Origin: Pezizomycotina sp. ARF18 | Taxonomy: Eukaryota; Ascomycota | DNA length: 64,000 bases | Assembly (NCBI GenBank): GCA_002224055.1 | Contig: AZLU01000104.1 | Coordinates: 1-64,000, forward strand | Direction: 5' to 3' | Shown here: piece by piece, positions 36,799 through 48,688 of the stretch | Numbering within the stretch: position 1 is the stretch's first letter | How the letters are laid out: each line of letters starts with the position of its first letter | The notes under the pieces: generated by a model | Told to the model about the DNA's origin: nothing | The model's database searches: none | What the model saw: only the letters and a program-made list of their open reading frames with translations | Program-made: the position numbers and the translations under genes

Positions 36799-37990
36799 CT
36801 CCTCATTTGTAAGGCCAGTAAGACCCATAAATCCACCTTGAGTCAACGTGTTGGATTCCTGCAGAGTCCTGCCAGCCGTGGTGACCGGAGGATCCTCTCT
36901 GATGACAGTCTTTATCCTTCGCTCGATTTCGTCTCCGATCCAGTGCCTCAGCTCGTGGTAAAGCTGTGCTTCCCTTCTTCGATCTCAGAGATCATGCGTG
37001 CAACTCCGCTAAGCTTGAGACATGTATCCCGGACGACGCTGCCCGGCGCGCAGATCTCGCTCTTGAGGATGTAAAACTCCTCGTCGGTGCCGTTTTCTAG
37101 CTTGTTAATGAACTGCGCGGATTCATTCGGGTCCAGGAGGAGGATTTCAGGAGACTCTACGCATCCTCCATCCCCTCGATAAGGTCGCGCCACCGCTGAC
37201 CCGCCAGATAACCGTCGGGTTACTTGTCGCTGGCGTAAGGTGTATCGTCGACTGCGGGGATTGGTCTTCGAGGGCATGGTTGTTAAGGGAGAATGTCGGC
37301 TGGCTTGCTGGTGCTGAAACTGTTGGGTGTGGTGACCCCAGTCCGCAGAGACGTTAGGTGAGAAAAGTTGCGTTGCGCTGTTGCTGTTAAGCCCCGCGGC
37401 CCTTCCAGTATCATTCTCTGCATCTCGAGCGTGTCGAGGTCGCTATATTCCCAAAGAGAATTACTATTCGAGTTCAGGCTCCGTAACCGCCTGTTGAAAA
37501 TAGTGTAGAAATTGGAAATATAGCTCGGCGAAACACCGTAGTGATCGTTAAAATGGAGATTTTTCAGCCAGTTAAAAGATATCGAAGACTGGTGTAGCGC
37601 TGTTGCTGTCTTGGCGCCGGGTGTGTTTGTCGCCGGTGGGTGATAGAAGGCTGGTGGATGGTAAGTTGGTGGTGCTGGGAAGCTGAAGAGGTTACTGGCC
37701 GCTGATGCGACGTAGGGTAAGGGTAAGATGAATGCATAGGGTAGCCGTGCGAGGGGAGTAAAGGTGGCGTAAGTTGCTCAGTCACTGGCGTGACAACCGG
37801 GGGAAATAGCTGGCCTCCACCGAGGCCATTCATATCGCTAACAGAGCTTTGCAATGGAACTGGCGAGGTGCTCTTAGAGTTATGTCTGACAGACGGAGCT
37901 GGCGTAACCGGAGCAGGAGGCAATTCTCCTCGTCGCGACACGTTTGCAGAGCAGTTATATTTGTATTTGATACACGCGCGCACTTTTCAT
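36799..37990 (-). CDS. Unrecognised Gln/His/Pro-rich protein with acidic C-terminal domain
   Basis: A likely ATG is at 37990, with TATAAAG about 70 bases upstream on the minus strand. The N-terminal third is low complexity: RRGELPPAPVTPAPSVRH, then LLPSHGYPMHSSYPYPTSHQ and a His/Gln-rich run near 37600. The middle reads YISNFYTIFNRRLRSLNSN and SLWEYSDLDTLEMQRMILEG. After a frame change come DWGHHTQQFQHQQASRHSP and a basic stretch (PRSRRYTLRQRQVTRRLSG). The C-terminal part is compact and charged: SPEILLLDPNESAQFINKLE, DTCLKLSGVARMISEIEEG, then RHWIGDEIERRIKTVIRE after another frame change. The mix of disordered Gln/Pro-rich and basic segments suggests a nuclear or regulatory protein, but I recognise no DNA-binding fold and assign no function. 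Confidence 0.6.
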
Positions 37991-38057
37991 CTGGCCATAC
38001 GCGATCTCTTGGTAGACACTACATATTATTGGAAGGAAACAATATTAGTATTTGAAG

Positions 38058-38064
38058 CTTTATA
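38058..38064 (-). promoter_or_regulatory. TATAAAG element
   Basis: TATAAAG on the minus strand lies about 70 bases upstream of the proposed ATG at 37990, a plausible core promoter distance. The minus strand further upstream is strongly CT-rich. Confidence 0.35.
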
Positions 38065-38099
38065 GTAAAATGTAAAATAGTATTTGATAAAGGATAATT

Positions 38100-41000
38100 T
38101 ACATCTATAAAAGAAATAATTGAGAATAAATTATATAAGTATATATAAGACTTGGGGAAGTATCATAAGTAAGTACCTTTTGTCTATCTTTCCTGCACTG
38201 CGTGCACTTGTAGTAGTCAAGCTGAGCTTTAGGCATAATGATGTCTTGAGTATATGGAGTGTTCTCGATCATGAGTGTTCTGGTTCTTCAACGGAGGTTG
38301 GAAGTGGGAGGTCTGTTCAGGAAGCTTTGAGGAGGAGAGATGTCGGGTGTCGTCCGGAGAGTTAAGTAGTAGTTTAAGGTTCCAAGGAGCGGTTGATATA
38401 TACGTTTAACAAGACAAAAATATTAAACTGGCGGAAAAGCAGGGAAAAAGGGTAAGGAAAAAAAAAAACAAATAACTATCAAAAAGAAAAAAAGAAAAAA
38501 AAAATAAATAAATAACAAATAAAAATAAATTAAAATAAAAGAAGGGAAAAAAAGGAAAGAAGATTATTGAAAATAAAAAGAAAAAAGAAAGAAAAGAAAG
38601 GGAAATAGAAGGGGGAGAAATAGGAAGAATAAGAAAAAAAAGAAAGAAAAACGTACTTAGGAAAAAAACAATCGGGACCCGCACAGGCGCGCTAATGACG
38701 TTCAAATAGAACAAAGTGAAAATGTTAAAGGGATAATAGTACTAGAAGGTGTGTATCTAATAATGTACTTTGGGGGGAAAGGAATTGCAAAAAAGAAAGA
38801 GATAGAGAGGAGGGGGGAACAGGGTAATAGGCTATATGTGAATGGTATCGTGGGCAGCACTGGCAGTGGTATCAGGAGTGGTATTTTAGGTAGGATATAA
38901 AATGTGTGTTATTGTGGAACCAAGGGTAAAAAAGAAAAATAAAGGGCGTAGTTGAAAGCCACACTCTAAAATGTAATAATCGTGGGATTAGAATACAAGA
39001 GAGGAGAGGATCAACCGTTGAAAAGCAGGAAAAGAAATAATAATAATAATAATAACAAACAAGTAAACAATAATAGTAAATATATGGAATGAATATAAGA
39101 ATTATTTATAAAAAGAAAATTACAAAATTAAACAATAAACAGTAAAATAATAAAATAAGGAGAAAATTGGAATTAAGTACTATCTAGTTGTGTACGAGTG
39201 AGGAGTTACTTTGCCGAGTCAAAGACACAAAAAAAAATATAAAAAAATTTAGCAGAGGAACGCTATAAAGGAAGAACAGTCTGGCCTTGAAAGGTGAGAA
39301 GGGGAAGGAGACAAAAGGAACAGACACAGGAAAGACGCTATGAGGGTGCTCACACACTTGGGAACCCAGCGCCGAGAGGCAGCACAGCAACAGCAAGCCA
39401 GAGAGGGGAAAGCAAGAAAAAGCGGTGGGGGGGAAAGGACAGGAAAAGAAAAGTGACAAAATCAGAGAAAAAAGAAAATAATAATAGGGAAAAAAAAGGA
39501 ATAGCGGAGAGGGGACAGGAAGAAAAGAAAAGGAAAGCGCAGGAAAAGAAAGTAGCGACGTTATTGAAATAAATGAAAATAAATAAATAAAATATTAAAA
39601 TAATAAAAATAAATGAAGTTGCTATAGATGACAGTCCAGATAGGAAAGAACCTATGAGATAGAAGAAGGGAGAGAGAAAAAAAAAAAGAAAGAAAAAAAA
39701 AAAAAAGCCAAAAGAAAATTGTACGATGATCTCGAGTTGGTTTAACCAAGAAACCGCCGATTGTAAAGGAAAGAAAGTATAGTAGGTAAAATAAAAAATA
39801 ACCAACAGTGATAGATGCGTCTAAAGTCGTGTGTTTGGAGCAATGAGCGAGCGATGTTCAAGGGAAGAGAAAAGATGGTGAGTGTGAGAAAAGAGGGACA
39901 AAGCCTCAAAATTATTATCCGACTGCCTGTTTTCTTTTGGTTCAGGAATAACCTTGAAACCACGAAACCCTTCCCAGCTTATTTTAAATATGGGTAAGGT
40001 CGAAATTGAGAAAAAAAAAAACGTGAAAATTGCGAATGGGGTCGTTAAGGGAAAGTTGGGAAAGCTTGGGGAGTAATAATCCAATCCAATTTCAGTAGGG
40101 CAAAAAAATAATAATTGTAATAATAATAGTAATAACTTTTGTCTTTGCTATGCTCCACTTCGCAAAAACCTAGTTGGTGATAGAGTAGCTTGTAAAGAAG
40201 GCTTGGTGATGATGAGCTGAGCTAAGAGAACGGAAAGAAATCGCCAGACGATCAGGTAACAACTGTTCTATTGGATATTCTTATAATAAATGTTGCAGGT
40301 CAATCTGGAGCAATTCCGAATTCTTAAAATGAGAAAACTCAACCTGACCCGAAAATATAATTCGTTACCAAAAAGCTCGCCAAAGCAAAAATGAAAAGAA
40401 AATTGCTCAAAAGGCCAAAGAGCTAGTAAATAGGAATAGGCAGAAGAAGGAGTGTGAAGAGCATACCCGTTTTTCCATAAATAATGCAGGAAAAAATGGG
40501 AATAACGAGGGTCTTTTATGTAGGCCTACGCGAGAGTGTGAATCTTCGAGAAAATAAGGTCTGTTGGTTGCCGATAAACCCTATATGAAGTATCTCCGAT
40601 GTCAAAAACGTGGGCCGCGGCGCTAAAGATAGAAGGATGTGAGTCTTTGTGTAATATTAGAAAGGAAAACTATATATTTTTTTTTTTTTTTTGGTTTTTA
40701 TAGAAGAGTAGTATGCCTTTTCGACCTTTCTAGATGAGCGTTCCAAGGATTCAAACAGCTGCCTACGGAGCTGAGCAGAGATCATTTATCCTATATAGCC
40801 AGAAAGATTGGCGGCAAGATGTTTCGTGCCTGACCGTAAGGTTTTTTTTTTTTTTTTTGGTTCCTTTCGACTATAGGAGGAAACCCTGCGCTTGCCCAAC
40901 GATGAGGAGCATCATAGTACACAGGTAGGCGCACCGAGGTCCATCGTAAGCAACGGCCGGGAATACCGAGCGTCCTGAGAAGCGCTCAAGCCCACTCCCA

Positions 41001-44000
41001 TAGAAGCAGGAAAAGAAATATAAAGAAAAAAGAAGCACCCCCAAAAAAATTAAAAATAAACCACTAGCTCGTTCTTCTCCTAGGACTGCCGTAACGGCGC
41101 ATCCTTCCAGAATATTAAAAAACCGCCTTCACTATAGTATATCTCTGCTTGCGCATATTCTCGGAAGGCCACCCTCTCAGCAGGAAAGGAACAGCTAGAG
41201 CTAGGAGATAGCGCTCTCAAAAGTTTATTCGAACTAAAAAGAATAAGAATAGATATTATTATGCATGGCACGTTTGAAATAACAGGTACCGTGTAACTTT
41301 CACTGGCGTTCGCTCTCTTGTTCGCGGTTGTGATGTAAACGTCTATGTGCTTGAAAGAGGCTTTGATGGTGGGACGATTGTTATGACGCCTTCCCGATTA
41401 GGCCATGCGGAAGAAGGAAATGATGCACAGCGCAGTGAGAACATCATCGCTCTTGGCATCGAGATGACCGAGAGGGCAGAAAAACAAAAATCTCAGTATT
41501 TTGACGGAAGCGTCAGAGAGATGAAGCAAAGAGCTCGACAGGAAAAGGAAAAAAAAAAAAAAAAAAAAAGAGGAAATGGAGAGGAGAAAGACAGGAGAAA
41601 AATTGTGTTCACTGAAGCACGATTCAAAACTCCTTTCTTCTCTCACAGGAACCCTTCTTTGTCTCCCCATTCGTTTCCATGAGGAGAACCATGCTCGTCT
41701 CAGCCGCAGATACGTCGCAGCCTCCTATGAGCATGGACGTATCGTGAGCTTCAAACAACGGAAGAAAAAAATAAAACTAATATAATTAATGGAATAGAGA
41801 TGTGAAATCATCCCCACCTGTCGCGTACTAGGGATAAAACAAATCATAGTAATAAATCTGATCCTAGCGGATCGATCTAGGGGAGATCTTGAAAACAAGC
41901 GGGGCTTGCTTACTAGCTTCCCGTCGCGTTTCACGGCTACAGTTACCAATTGGTAAAAATTTGGAAACAAATGGGAAAAATTAAAATAAAAATAAAAAAA
42001 AACAAAAAAAAAATCATTTGATATCGTTGCCACTCATTACCTATAGCCTCAAAAAGGGCCTTACAGGGTCCGGGTTTTCTTCTGTCATTTCTTACATGAC
42101 AATTTGACTGCACACTCTGTAAAAGCATTATGTAGAAAGAGTTAGTAAGAAATTTTCTATCGGGCGTAAGACGGGACAGTCAGCATATACGGGAAAACCC
42201 TATATTCTGTTGGCGGAGAAAAGGCATATAGATAAGAGTGGTATGAGCCACGCTTACGAGAACCCTTTCCCCGGAAAACAAGGGTACCTACTTCCGGTAT
42301 GAGCCACGCAGCCGGCCAAAATATCCGACAGACGAAAAAAAGGCGACCGTTAACAGGCTAAACCTTCTGCCTGATATATTCCCTCCTGCCAGCTCCCTAA
42401 CCTTCAAACGGAAAGGATATGTGATATAAGCGTTTTCTAAAATATCCTTCGATGTGAATGTGGCATTTTCGCTCCTAGGGTTTCGGATCCTTTCGTTCGA
42501 GAAAAATCGCAACGATATATAGGAACGACGACCGTCTTACCATTGATTATCGTTGCAACCTCGGCACTGTCACGTAGCCATCAGTAACATCTCTTTCGAG
42601 AGAGACCGTCTTCTAGATATAAATGAAAATGGAACCTCTCGCCAGATTTGGGGCCGGAGTAGGTAATGAGTAGCGCTCGAAATAGACTTGCTCATCCAAT
42701 GTAGTGCTTGGGATGTTGGCTCGAGACGTTGAAACTCTTCAAAATAAGGCTCCATTGCATGGTTGCAATGCGCGCCTGGCAAAATGACTGGAATTTTCAT
42801 GAAAACCGATTTTAAATCTCAGATTGATTGGCACGAAATGCACATCTTTTGCCCATCATTCTCAAAAAGAACACCGAATGTAGTGTTTAGCGTGCAAAAA
42901 CGGAAGACCCGGCCGATTAATGTCTCTGCCGAGTTAGCCCTATAGCGATCCTCGAGGTCGCGCTGCAGCTGAGGGCAATCACCTTTACTTTTTGTTATTC
43001 TTCGTTACCAGAACTGCGGGACGCCAATAATACGACATCAGGATCTTAAAAACCGGGTATTACGTTCAGAGGCATACACCCGACCGTACTCACGGATCCA
43101 GGTCGCCATTTTCGTCTGGCTCGCGTGCTCACGACCCCCTCGCAATCGAACCTTCTTAAGGAAAATGCCCCAAGACCGGATGAGACTGAGTTTGAGGCAG
43201 ACGTAGCTTTTTTTAAATCGGAAGTGCGTGAGTGGGAAGTGTTTGAGGGCGCTTTTGGCGGGGTCTTGGCTAAAAAGAAAAGAAACAGCCGGTGAGTGAG
43301 CCTTACCAGAACGCACGCCCAGAACGCCAGAAAACCCCACTAGAAGATCGCCACACCTATCTTAAAAGCGATAAGATTAGTTGATAGGATAGTAATCGAG
43401 GAATTACATAAGGAAGGGTATTGGCCGCTTAACCACTTTAGAAAGTCAACCGTCATGACTGTGACGAATATCGGTGATACCGGATACTGCACCCACGTTT
43501 GGGTATTTATTCCAGCTGATCACTTCCAAGGGTTTTGTTATAGAAAAAGATTGCGAGAAGACTACTAGGGTTTGAAAGAACTATTTCGGGATGGGTTTTT
43601 GCTGAGTCTTGCTAAACATGATCGGAGCCCTCGAGAGCGACTGTGTTTGTTTGGTGTTGGCTGCATATGAATTCTGGGTAGCAACTTTTGTTAGCGCCGC
43701 CTCGCCACAATCCAATAAGTTATAGCCAAATAAATAGAAATAAAGAAGCCGAGCCTTCATTCATTATAAACTGGAAAAATATAATCTCTCACATGCTTTT
43801 CTGATGATTTCTTCAATAAATCCGTTTACTAACATTTACTTTACTGGCTTATTCATATCCTGAAACTTGGGTGCGTGGAACCTTGGGGGTTGCCGTCGAT
43901 AATTATTTTTAGCATGGTTCGCGTAGGCTCAGCTCCTCGCTTCACGAACAACATTTCTTCTCCACTCATTTTGAAGCAAATTTATTATATATGTTAAATC

Positions 44001-45490
44001 GTCACTGGCCACAAGTTGGAATACGAATAACTGAAGCTTGTAATAGAAGGATCGTGAAGAGAATATTTAGGATGGCACAGATGTATTAAGATTTTTTTTT
44101 ATCGCGGAAGTACTAGTAGTAGTCATTCAACTTACCTACCTATTCATCACGGGTTCTGGGTTTCCAAAAATAGACAAAAGTCGTCAAATAGGTTTGGGAC
44201 CTCTTAGCTATATGATCGGTCATATGGACATCATAAATCATATGAGAAACTTTAGTTGGTGAGGCACTGTATGAGAGAGCAATGAAAGAAATTCAAACCT
44301 GGTCGATGGATGGCTCCATAAAACTTCGTTTTAGCACCCTGTTTTATAAAAATGAGGCTTGTAAAAGAAGGCTTGGAGATCAGTATACCATAATTAGAGC
44401 TTTGGTTAAAAAAAATAAAGTGATGGTGGTCAGTTCATGGTTTAAAACGTTCGTTTTAAACACTTGCTTGAGCTCCAATCCAGGAACAATAATTATTCCC
44501 CGCACGAATGCTATTGCGTCGGAACCCAAGGGAAAAATCTTCCGAGACGACAATGTCAGAAAGTTGCATCCTCGCGGCGCCATACAGGTTCGTCTCGAGT
44601 TTACAAATATGAGAGACCGTGAGCAGGATTGAGGAAGATGCGCGATGGGCTGTGTCTTAGCCATACATCGGCGTTTGGCGCCGTTCTGCGCTCTGATTGG
44701 CCACACCAACCTCGCACGTTATATTACGGACGGGACGAACAACGAATCGAGACAGAACAAAGAAAAACCCCCGGTCCGTACGACGTAGACGGGTTTAGAT
44801 GGCAAAGGAGCGGTTCCTAAACGTGAGGTAAAAGCGTTTGAGAATGAGGGTTCCGGCATTTAGCCAATGAAAGGAAGTGTACCTACAATCGTGGTACTGA
44901 AGCAAACATAAAGATGAATGTTTGCGTCCATCTGGCCTGGTTTTCAATAAGGATTTGATCACATTCTAAGCCTCCATGCGCAGATTCCTGGCGTCAAAAG
45001 ATGAATGATATGCATCTGGTAGAGGAGAGAAACTGTCAAAACGCCATAAATAGAATGCCTAAGAAAGCTGCTGAGCCTCGTGGCAAGCAGTTGATTCAAG
45101 TTTCCTGCTAGAGTGAAGGGTTAGCCATCCGAGAAGCTCCGGAGTTGGAGGTTAAGTGGGACGAGGATCATTTGATATCCTGAAAGTAGACCGATGTGTA
45201 TAGTCGATATCCAAAGTTTGAAAGAAAACAAATGATTTATGAGTGAAGATGTATTGGAAAACGCAGCCCATTGATGATATTATCTGACACAGCTCTATAT
45301 GCACAATCGTTTAGGAACAATAAATTTTGGTCAAACCGAAGGATCCACTCTATAGTTTGTCGCCGATGGAATAAAACCTGTTTAGATTCTACATATCTTC
45401 TAGTTAGCTCTTTAGATCGACGGAACAAACTTCAAAAATTTCCTTTTTTGTTTTTTTTTTCCTTACCAAAATATGCTTTCAGTCCAGTCC
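38100..45490. other. 7.4 kb spacer, purine-rich on the plus strand
   Basis: From about 38400 to 39750, and more weakly to 42000, the plus strand is dominated by A and G, with AAAT and AAT microsatellites. From there on composition is more ordinary, with open frames below 120 codons and no recognised motif. Frames such as 41347-41682 and 44282-44632 lack family features. Nothing here is called as a gene. Confidence 0.5.
38400..39750. repeat. Polypurine:polypyrimidine low-complexity tract
   Basis: The plus strand is mostly A and G in runs such as GGGAAAAAGG and AAAGAAAGAAAAG, with AAAT tandems and an (AAT)n block at 39036-39054. The minus strand yields Phe/Leu/Ser-rich open frames at 38406-38714 and 39350-39805, rejected as compositional. 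Confidence 0.7.
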
Positions 45491-45494
45491 CTGC

Positions 45495-46605
45495 TCAGGC
45501 ACCGAATTTCGAGGCTTTCCAAGGGTATTCTAAGCTGTCGCCGTTCCTTATCAAATCTTCTTCTTTTTGGCTGTGGTCACGTGTTCAGCAAACAACTCCT
45601 TGCAGTGAGTCTTCTTGAACGACCTGATCTTGCGAGGATCCCAAAGCTCCGATGCAATACCAAGGTCTTTGCAGCACCTCATTAAAGCGTTTGACTTGCA
45701 ACCTTCCATTGCCGTGGGAATGCCATGCTCGTCGAAGTAGTCTTGTTCACCGCGGGCTACAGATACCAGCCTATGGAATAGATAAATTGAGAATATTAGA
45801 TCAGTAACCGATATTTTGTGGTGGAAGAAATGATAAAAGATATGATATGTAGGGTTTCTTTACCTTCCATTGCAAACGAGAGCATACTCCCGCGTGACAA
45901 GGCCTCCACCGTTTGGCTTCTCCGTCACAATGGTTTCTCCCCGCGGAGCCAAACCCCAGCCTCCAGGGCCGAATGCTGTGTTTTAGGATACGACGATATT
46001 TGATTTCCGGAAGGTAGATGATGCCATCTATCGAAGATTTATAGAACAAACAGCATTAGTACAAACTCAAAATGTCCTTTGGAAAGGCTGCTGCAAAATC
46101 GTTGTTGAGAAAGTCGAGGCTTTGTAAGGCCTTGAGCACCACCACTATGTTTTTCACCATTTGCACAGAAAGGAGAGAAGTTCTTGTCGTACCTGGCTTG
46201 ATTTCAATGTCGTCCTCGTTCAAAGGTTGCATGAGGATGTTGGCGACCTCCTTTGGAAACGGCTCTGTCGATAGACCGTGGAAAGAACGGGACCAATCTG
46301 GACCTTTCTTCTCAAGATCGACATCCGAGTTATATCTTCCATCAGCTCTTCCGCAGGAAAATCACCTACTCCCTGTTTGAGGCTTGATGCCGGATTGCCG
46401 ACGTGTTGGCTGTCGAAGCCTTGATTGGTTGTTCTGCCGCTTTCTTCGGTGGCGTTGTAGAGGCATTTGTCCTTGTGCTGCTACTGATGGCGGCGAAACC
46501 GTTCGCAATTGAACCTCTGGAGGTCGATATCCTTTGAATTGAGTACTTTGTCGACGTCTGGGCAAGAAGGGATGCACCCCTTCCAGTCCTGTATAGGAAG
46601 GACAT
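45495..46605 (-). CDS. MGM101: Mitochondrial genome maintenance protein Mgm101
   Basis: Mgm101 is a Rad52-related single-strand annealing protein of the mitochondrial nucleoid, needed to maintain and recombine mtDNA. ATG 46605 opens a presequence ([20 protein letters not shown]) rich in Arg, Ser and Thr and free of acidic residues. A variable linker leads to the conserved core: [99 protein letters not shown] and [18 protein letters not shown]. Exons 46605-46193, 46027-45864 and 45770-45495 are joined by introns of 165 and 93 bases whose splicing restores the family sequence exactly (KP-DG and NG-RL junctions). About 284 residues, close to the usual 270-300. Apparent one-base indels occur in the linker, before AFGPGG and in the Lys-rich tail; read literally, the tail stops at 45551. 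It is divergent from the next gene. Confidence 0.93.
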
Positions 46606-47075
46606 CGTGAAGATCGATCCAGCGTAGAGTACTACTGTGGGGTTGATTCGTGATCCTGCGTTAACTTTGGGGGACGCGAAGTTTTTCGGTTGCTGCACGA
46701 GCCCTTTTGTGGTTTTTTTAAAGCGACGGCAAAAAAAAAAAAATACTTCAGGCGAAAACCAAACGACGAAATGCCAAGGCCAATGTGAGATCGATTGCGC
46801 TATCCCCTATTTGGACTATTCGTCACGTGACATTGAATTTCTTATTTTTTTTTCCTTCGGCGAAAATATGGAAGTTCTCGTTCCGCACGATAAGCCAATT
46901 GTATTGCACCGAGCTGAATCACGAAACTTCACGTCCTCGTCTGCTCCATTCTCAACTCACCCTTCTTGCTGGGCTCAAGTATTCAAGATTCGGAGCATGG
47001 TTAGCTGAAAAAGTAAGCTAGTCAATCGAACCGCCGAATGCTCTCTTTCCTGCGGCCGTACCTCTTCTGGGCAAG
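46606..47075. promoter_or_regulatory. Divergent promoter with central TCACGTGA
   Basis: The 470 bases between the start codons of MGM101 and the gene at 47076 must hold both promoters. A perfect palindrome TCACGTGA lies at 46823-46830, close to the midpoint of 46840. CACGTG with these flanks is the site type of bHLH factors such as Cbf1/USF in fungi. An A-rich run lies near 46730. Open frames within the region (46637-47008) are not supported as coding. Confidence 0.5.
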
Positions 47076-48688
47076 ATGTCGCACTTGCGAGCGCCAATTA
47101 CTACGGTCGGCCAGAAGGCTTTACGCTCAAGGCTTAGGGTTTTTGCGAGCGCCGGAACCGCCGAAGAATGTAGCGCTCGGGCTTTCTCTACGACTCCTAC
47201 TAGAAAGCAAAGAGATTCATGCCGCACTTGTTGTCGAATGCGACATCACAGTTTCTGAAAGCACCCCCTCCGCCTCCGCCTCCGCCTCCGCGCAGTCCGC
47301 CGGCCGGCAAGCCTACCGGCTGGTCTATCAGCACCGATAAAAGACCAACGCTGCTCGACGAGGAAAAGGGCAATGTACTGCAAGGACAGCGGGATCAACA
47401 GATCTTCAATACCTCAAGCTACGAAGAAAGAGAGACAAGACTTGGAACCGGATCGAGGGAGAATTTGATACCTTCTGTACGGAGCCCATAGAACAAGCTT
47501 TGCAATCTTACATTGCCAATTCACCACCAGTCGAAGAACTGGAGAACTTTGAAGATGAAGTGCAACCGGGCCCGTCGGAAACAGATATAGAAAGGCTACA
47601 GAAATCAGCCAAGCAAATGAGGCAATTGCTTGAGGCTTTCTTTCCATCGACAAAGACAAGCAATGGGAATGGGAACGGGAATAGAAATGGAAATGGAATG
47701 GAAATGGGACGAAGAAGTACCATGGATCGATGTCAGCGAAGAGGTGCGGAAGTCGGTGGAGAACAAACCGCAGGTGGAGTTGTCGAAACTGGAAAACGTG
47801 AGACAGGTTTTCGCGAGAACTCCGAAGCAACCTGGAAGTGCACAGGAGGACAAAGACAAATACCTTGATAAGAAAAATCCACAGTCACAGTCGGTCACGA
47901 TTTTCTCGAATATTGGAAACACAATGTTAGCATCCGACATATCTCGGATCGCGTATCACCTAAACAAACAAGGACTTGGGAGAAGCATAACTAGGAGTAA
48001 GGACTTTTATTTCTCTCCGTTCAAAACCCCTTTGCGGGGAGCGTATATTAACAGTATAATCTATGAATCTAAGGATTACTGACGTAATGCCTAATGTTAC
48101 ACGAAAAACAGTCCTGCCAATATTTGACCCATTGAGTTTTCGGCGAAGACCAGCTACGCTATACATCTTGAAAGCCATAGCTCTTCCATTGATGCTATCT
48201 ATAAGCAGATCCAGGGCATGATGGATGCAATTTACAGCCAGAGTACTATCAACCCTGAGCTTACTCTTCCTCCAACGGTAGAACCACGTTGTTTCTTCAA
48301 GCGTGCGAGAAAATACGGGAGCCCCAAGGAGTTCTACGAAGGTGGTAGCGCGCCAGATAGATGCGTGCGTTTGGTTATGTCGGGATGCCCTCGTCCTATA
48401 CTGGCCAAGATGCTACAAGACAAGATCATTCGGGCGCCGGGAATGTCGCAGAAGCTTTTGAATGGGGTATTCGAGCTCGGCCGAAGCTGCGTGGATATCA
48501 TTGGATACACAAAACAGAAACCAAACCAAGCGGCTTGGCTCTTAAGATTCGGCCAAGGCTACGAGTCGGAAGCTGTTAGGATAGAGAGGGAGTGGCACCA
48601 GAAGGAGATTCTGTTGCCAATTCGTGGAGAGGGAAATACAGCACGCAACTATACAGTGAGGGTTCAAGCTGAAGTGACGCGATGGTAA
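47076..48688 (+). CDS. Predicted mitochondrial protein of unknown function
   Basis: ATG 47076 opens an Arg-rich, acid-poor N-terminus ending in ARAFSTTPTRKQ, a typical fungal mitochondrial presequence. Next come a polyproline run (47267-47291), GKPTGWSISTDKRPTLLDEE, TWNRIEGEFDTFCTEPIEQA, ETDIERLQKSAKQMRQLLEA, an Asn/Gly repeat and KWDEEVPWIDVSEEVRKS. A domain with VTIFSNIGNTMLASDISRIA and LGRSITRSKDFYFSPFKTP faintly recalls fungal mitochondrial RNA-binding-like proteins. The C-terminal part (YGSPKEFYEGGSAPDRCV, MSQKLLNGVFELGRSC, AWLLRFGQGYESEAVRIERE) ends at 48688. Four or more frame changes interrupt the span; one between 48000 and 48218 could instead be a short intron. About 500 residues if read through. 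Targeting is inferred from the N-terminus, and the family is not identified. Confidence 0.65.
47267..47291 (+). repeat. CCTCCG tandem encoding polyproline
   Basis: About four CCTCCG units give a run of nine to ten Pro residues within the predicted mitochondrial protein. It probably forms a flexible linker after the presequence. Confidence 0.85.
47660..47710 (+). repeat. GGGAAT-type hexamer repeat encoding Asn/Gly
   Basis: Imperfect GGGAAT/GGAAAT units encode alternating Asn and Gly. The gene changes frame at the end of the tract, from the Asn/Gly frame into the frame reading KWDEEVPWIDV, so the repeat is where a length error or real indel has occurred. Confidence 0.8.

Noticed and set aside
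38406-39805. Several Phe/Ser/Leu-rich minus-strand frames of 90-151 codons
   Set aside because: They lie wholly in the polypurine tract and change with any shift of frame; low complexity only.
41347-41682. 111-codon frame with a Lys-rich centre
   Set aside because: The centre is a long A run, the flanks match nothing, and the opposite strand is also open; compositional.
46637-47021. Plus-strand frames of 78-123 codons between MGM101 and the 47076 gene
   Set aside because: They overlap the 5' end of MGM101 and the shared promoter, and read through an A run without motif.
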